Assembly (NCBI GenBank): GCA_038124645.1
Contig: JAYPCI010000005.1
Coordinates: 1-60,151 of the forward strand
Length of the DNA stretch: 60,151 bases
Source: JAYPCI01 sp038124645
GTDB lineage: Bacteria > Pseudomonadota > Alphaproteobacteria > Pelagibacterales > Pelagibacteraceae
Direction: 5' to 3'
The notes below the pieces were generated by a model. The model was not told where the DNA came from, made no database searches, and saw only the letters and a list, made by a program, of their open reading frames with translations. Within the stretch, counting starts at the first letter, position 1, and each line of letters starts with the position of its first letter. Below, in pieces: positions 59,936 through 60,151 of the stretch. Both the position numbers and the translations under genes were made by a program.

Positions 59936-60151
59936 CTAGTTTGTTTTTTTTATATCAACTCTGTCAGCGTTCATTACTTTCGTCCAAACTGCTACAAAAT
60001 CTTTAACAAATTTTTCTTTGTTATCGTCTTGTGCATAAACCTCAGCGTATGATCTTAGTATAGAATTTGAGCCAAAAACTAGATCCACTCTTGTCGCAGT
60101 AAACTTTGTTTTTTTGCTTTTTCTCTCAATAATATCGTACGAATTCTTTCC
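59936..60151 (-). CDS. katG: Catalase-peroxidase KatG, C-terminal end (partial)
   Basis: The last 72 codons of a gene that leaves at the right edge read GKNSYDIIERK, then KFTATRVDLVFGSNSILRS, YAEVYAQDDNKEKFVKDFV and AVWTKVMNADRVD, matching the conserved C-terminus of catalase-peroxidases. The full protein has about 740 residues, so roughly one tenth is visible and the heme-binding part is out of view. KatG removes hydrogen peroxide. It is transcribed leftwards towards the hydroxylase-like gene. Confidence 0.92.
   Translation of the reverse strand, partial: GKNSYDIIERKSKKTKFTATRVDLVFGSNSILRSYAEVYAQDDNKEKFVKDFVAVWTKVMNADRVDIKKTN

Noticed and set aside
1..60151. tRNA, rRNA, CRISPR, insertion sequences
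   Set aside because: I looked in all intergenic stretches and on both strands; no cloverleaf signatures, spaced repeats with unique spacers, transposase genes or terminal repeats were seen.

Overview
The window is about 60 kb of dense, AT-rich, gene-packed sequence with many overlapping or abutting genes. I see no insertion sequences, phage genes, CRISPR arrays, tRNA or rRNA. Gene content points to a streamlined marine alphaproteobacterium, SAR11/Pelagibacterales-like or a similar lineage such as HIMB59. The evidence is a ChvG/ChvI-type two-component pair, RegB/RegA, a DUF1476 (ATPase zeta subunit-like) protein, plant-type glutamate-cysteine ligase, a block running from mutM, rpsT, dnaA, dnaN and gyrB into ubiE, ubiB, coaBC and dut, and a decarboxylase / deoxyhypusine-synthase-like / agmatinase cassette. 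The exact lineage is not resolved. Two runs of exactly 100 N (5175-5274 and 37898-37997) are scaffold gaps inside genes, so this is a draft assembly.

Region 1 (1-9257): the end of a thiolase and a crotonase, two membrane microproteins, an FAH-family enzyme, an SRAP protein, purEK, a DsbA/FrnE-like protein cut by a gap, a TauD-like dioxygenase, a Tat-exported dienelactone hydrolase, a DUF4396-like protein and YbgC. A roughly 500-bp stretch (8356-8849) holds two candidate microproteins and a striking TTAAGA array with an exact 11-bp period, followed by a small lipoprotein and a 55-residue membrane microprotein.

Region 2 (9254-20907): an operon of a lysine-rich coiled-coil protein, a CBS/DUF294 nucleotidyltransferase-like protein and a DEDDh exonuclease; then a DapA-family protein, a GT9 glycosyltransferase, NAD(P)HX epimerase, a membrane J-domain protein, oligopeptidase B, and an Hsp20 gene with a sigma-32-like promoter and a ROSE-like RNA thermometer. 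Glutathione synthesis (gshA, gshB) follows.

Region 3 (20908-34919): purine permease and phosphoribosyltransferase (salvage), DUF1330, AlkA-like glycosylase, a DMT exporter, MsrA, a sulfurtransferase, and an RND pump whose adaptor seems to lack the alpha-hairpin. Next come a lysozyme-like lipoprotein, a nuclease, a DUF1476 protein, VanZ-like, CutA, phosphoglycerate mutase, and the MurU/AmgK/TsaE group.

Region 4 (34930-47824): ahcY, chvG, chvI, polA, an ABC ATPase, bioY, and then regA and regB enclosing the polyamine cassette.

Region 5 (47831-60151): gyrB (compact), dnaN, dnaA, rpsT and mutM on the minus strand; ubiE, ubiB, coaBC, dut, a ThiF/MoeB protein and an SH3 protein on the plus strand; then DUF2061, an Asp/Asn hydroxylase-like protein and the end of katG. 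Replication, repair, cofactor, redox-sensing and envelope functions dominate. The most unusual signals are regulatory: phased repeats, a thermometer leader, hairpins over start sites, and a 30-bp palindrome before chvI.
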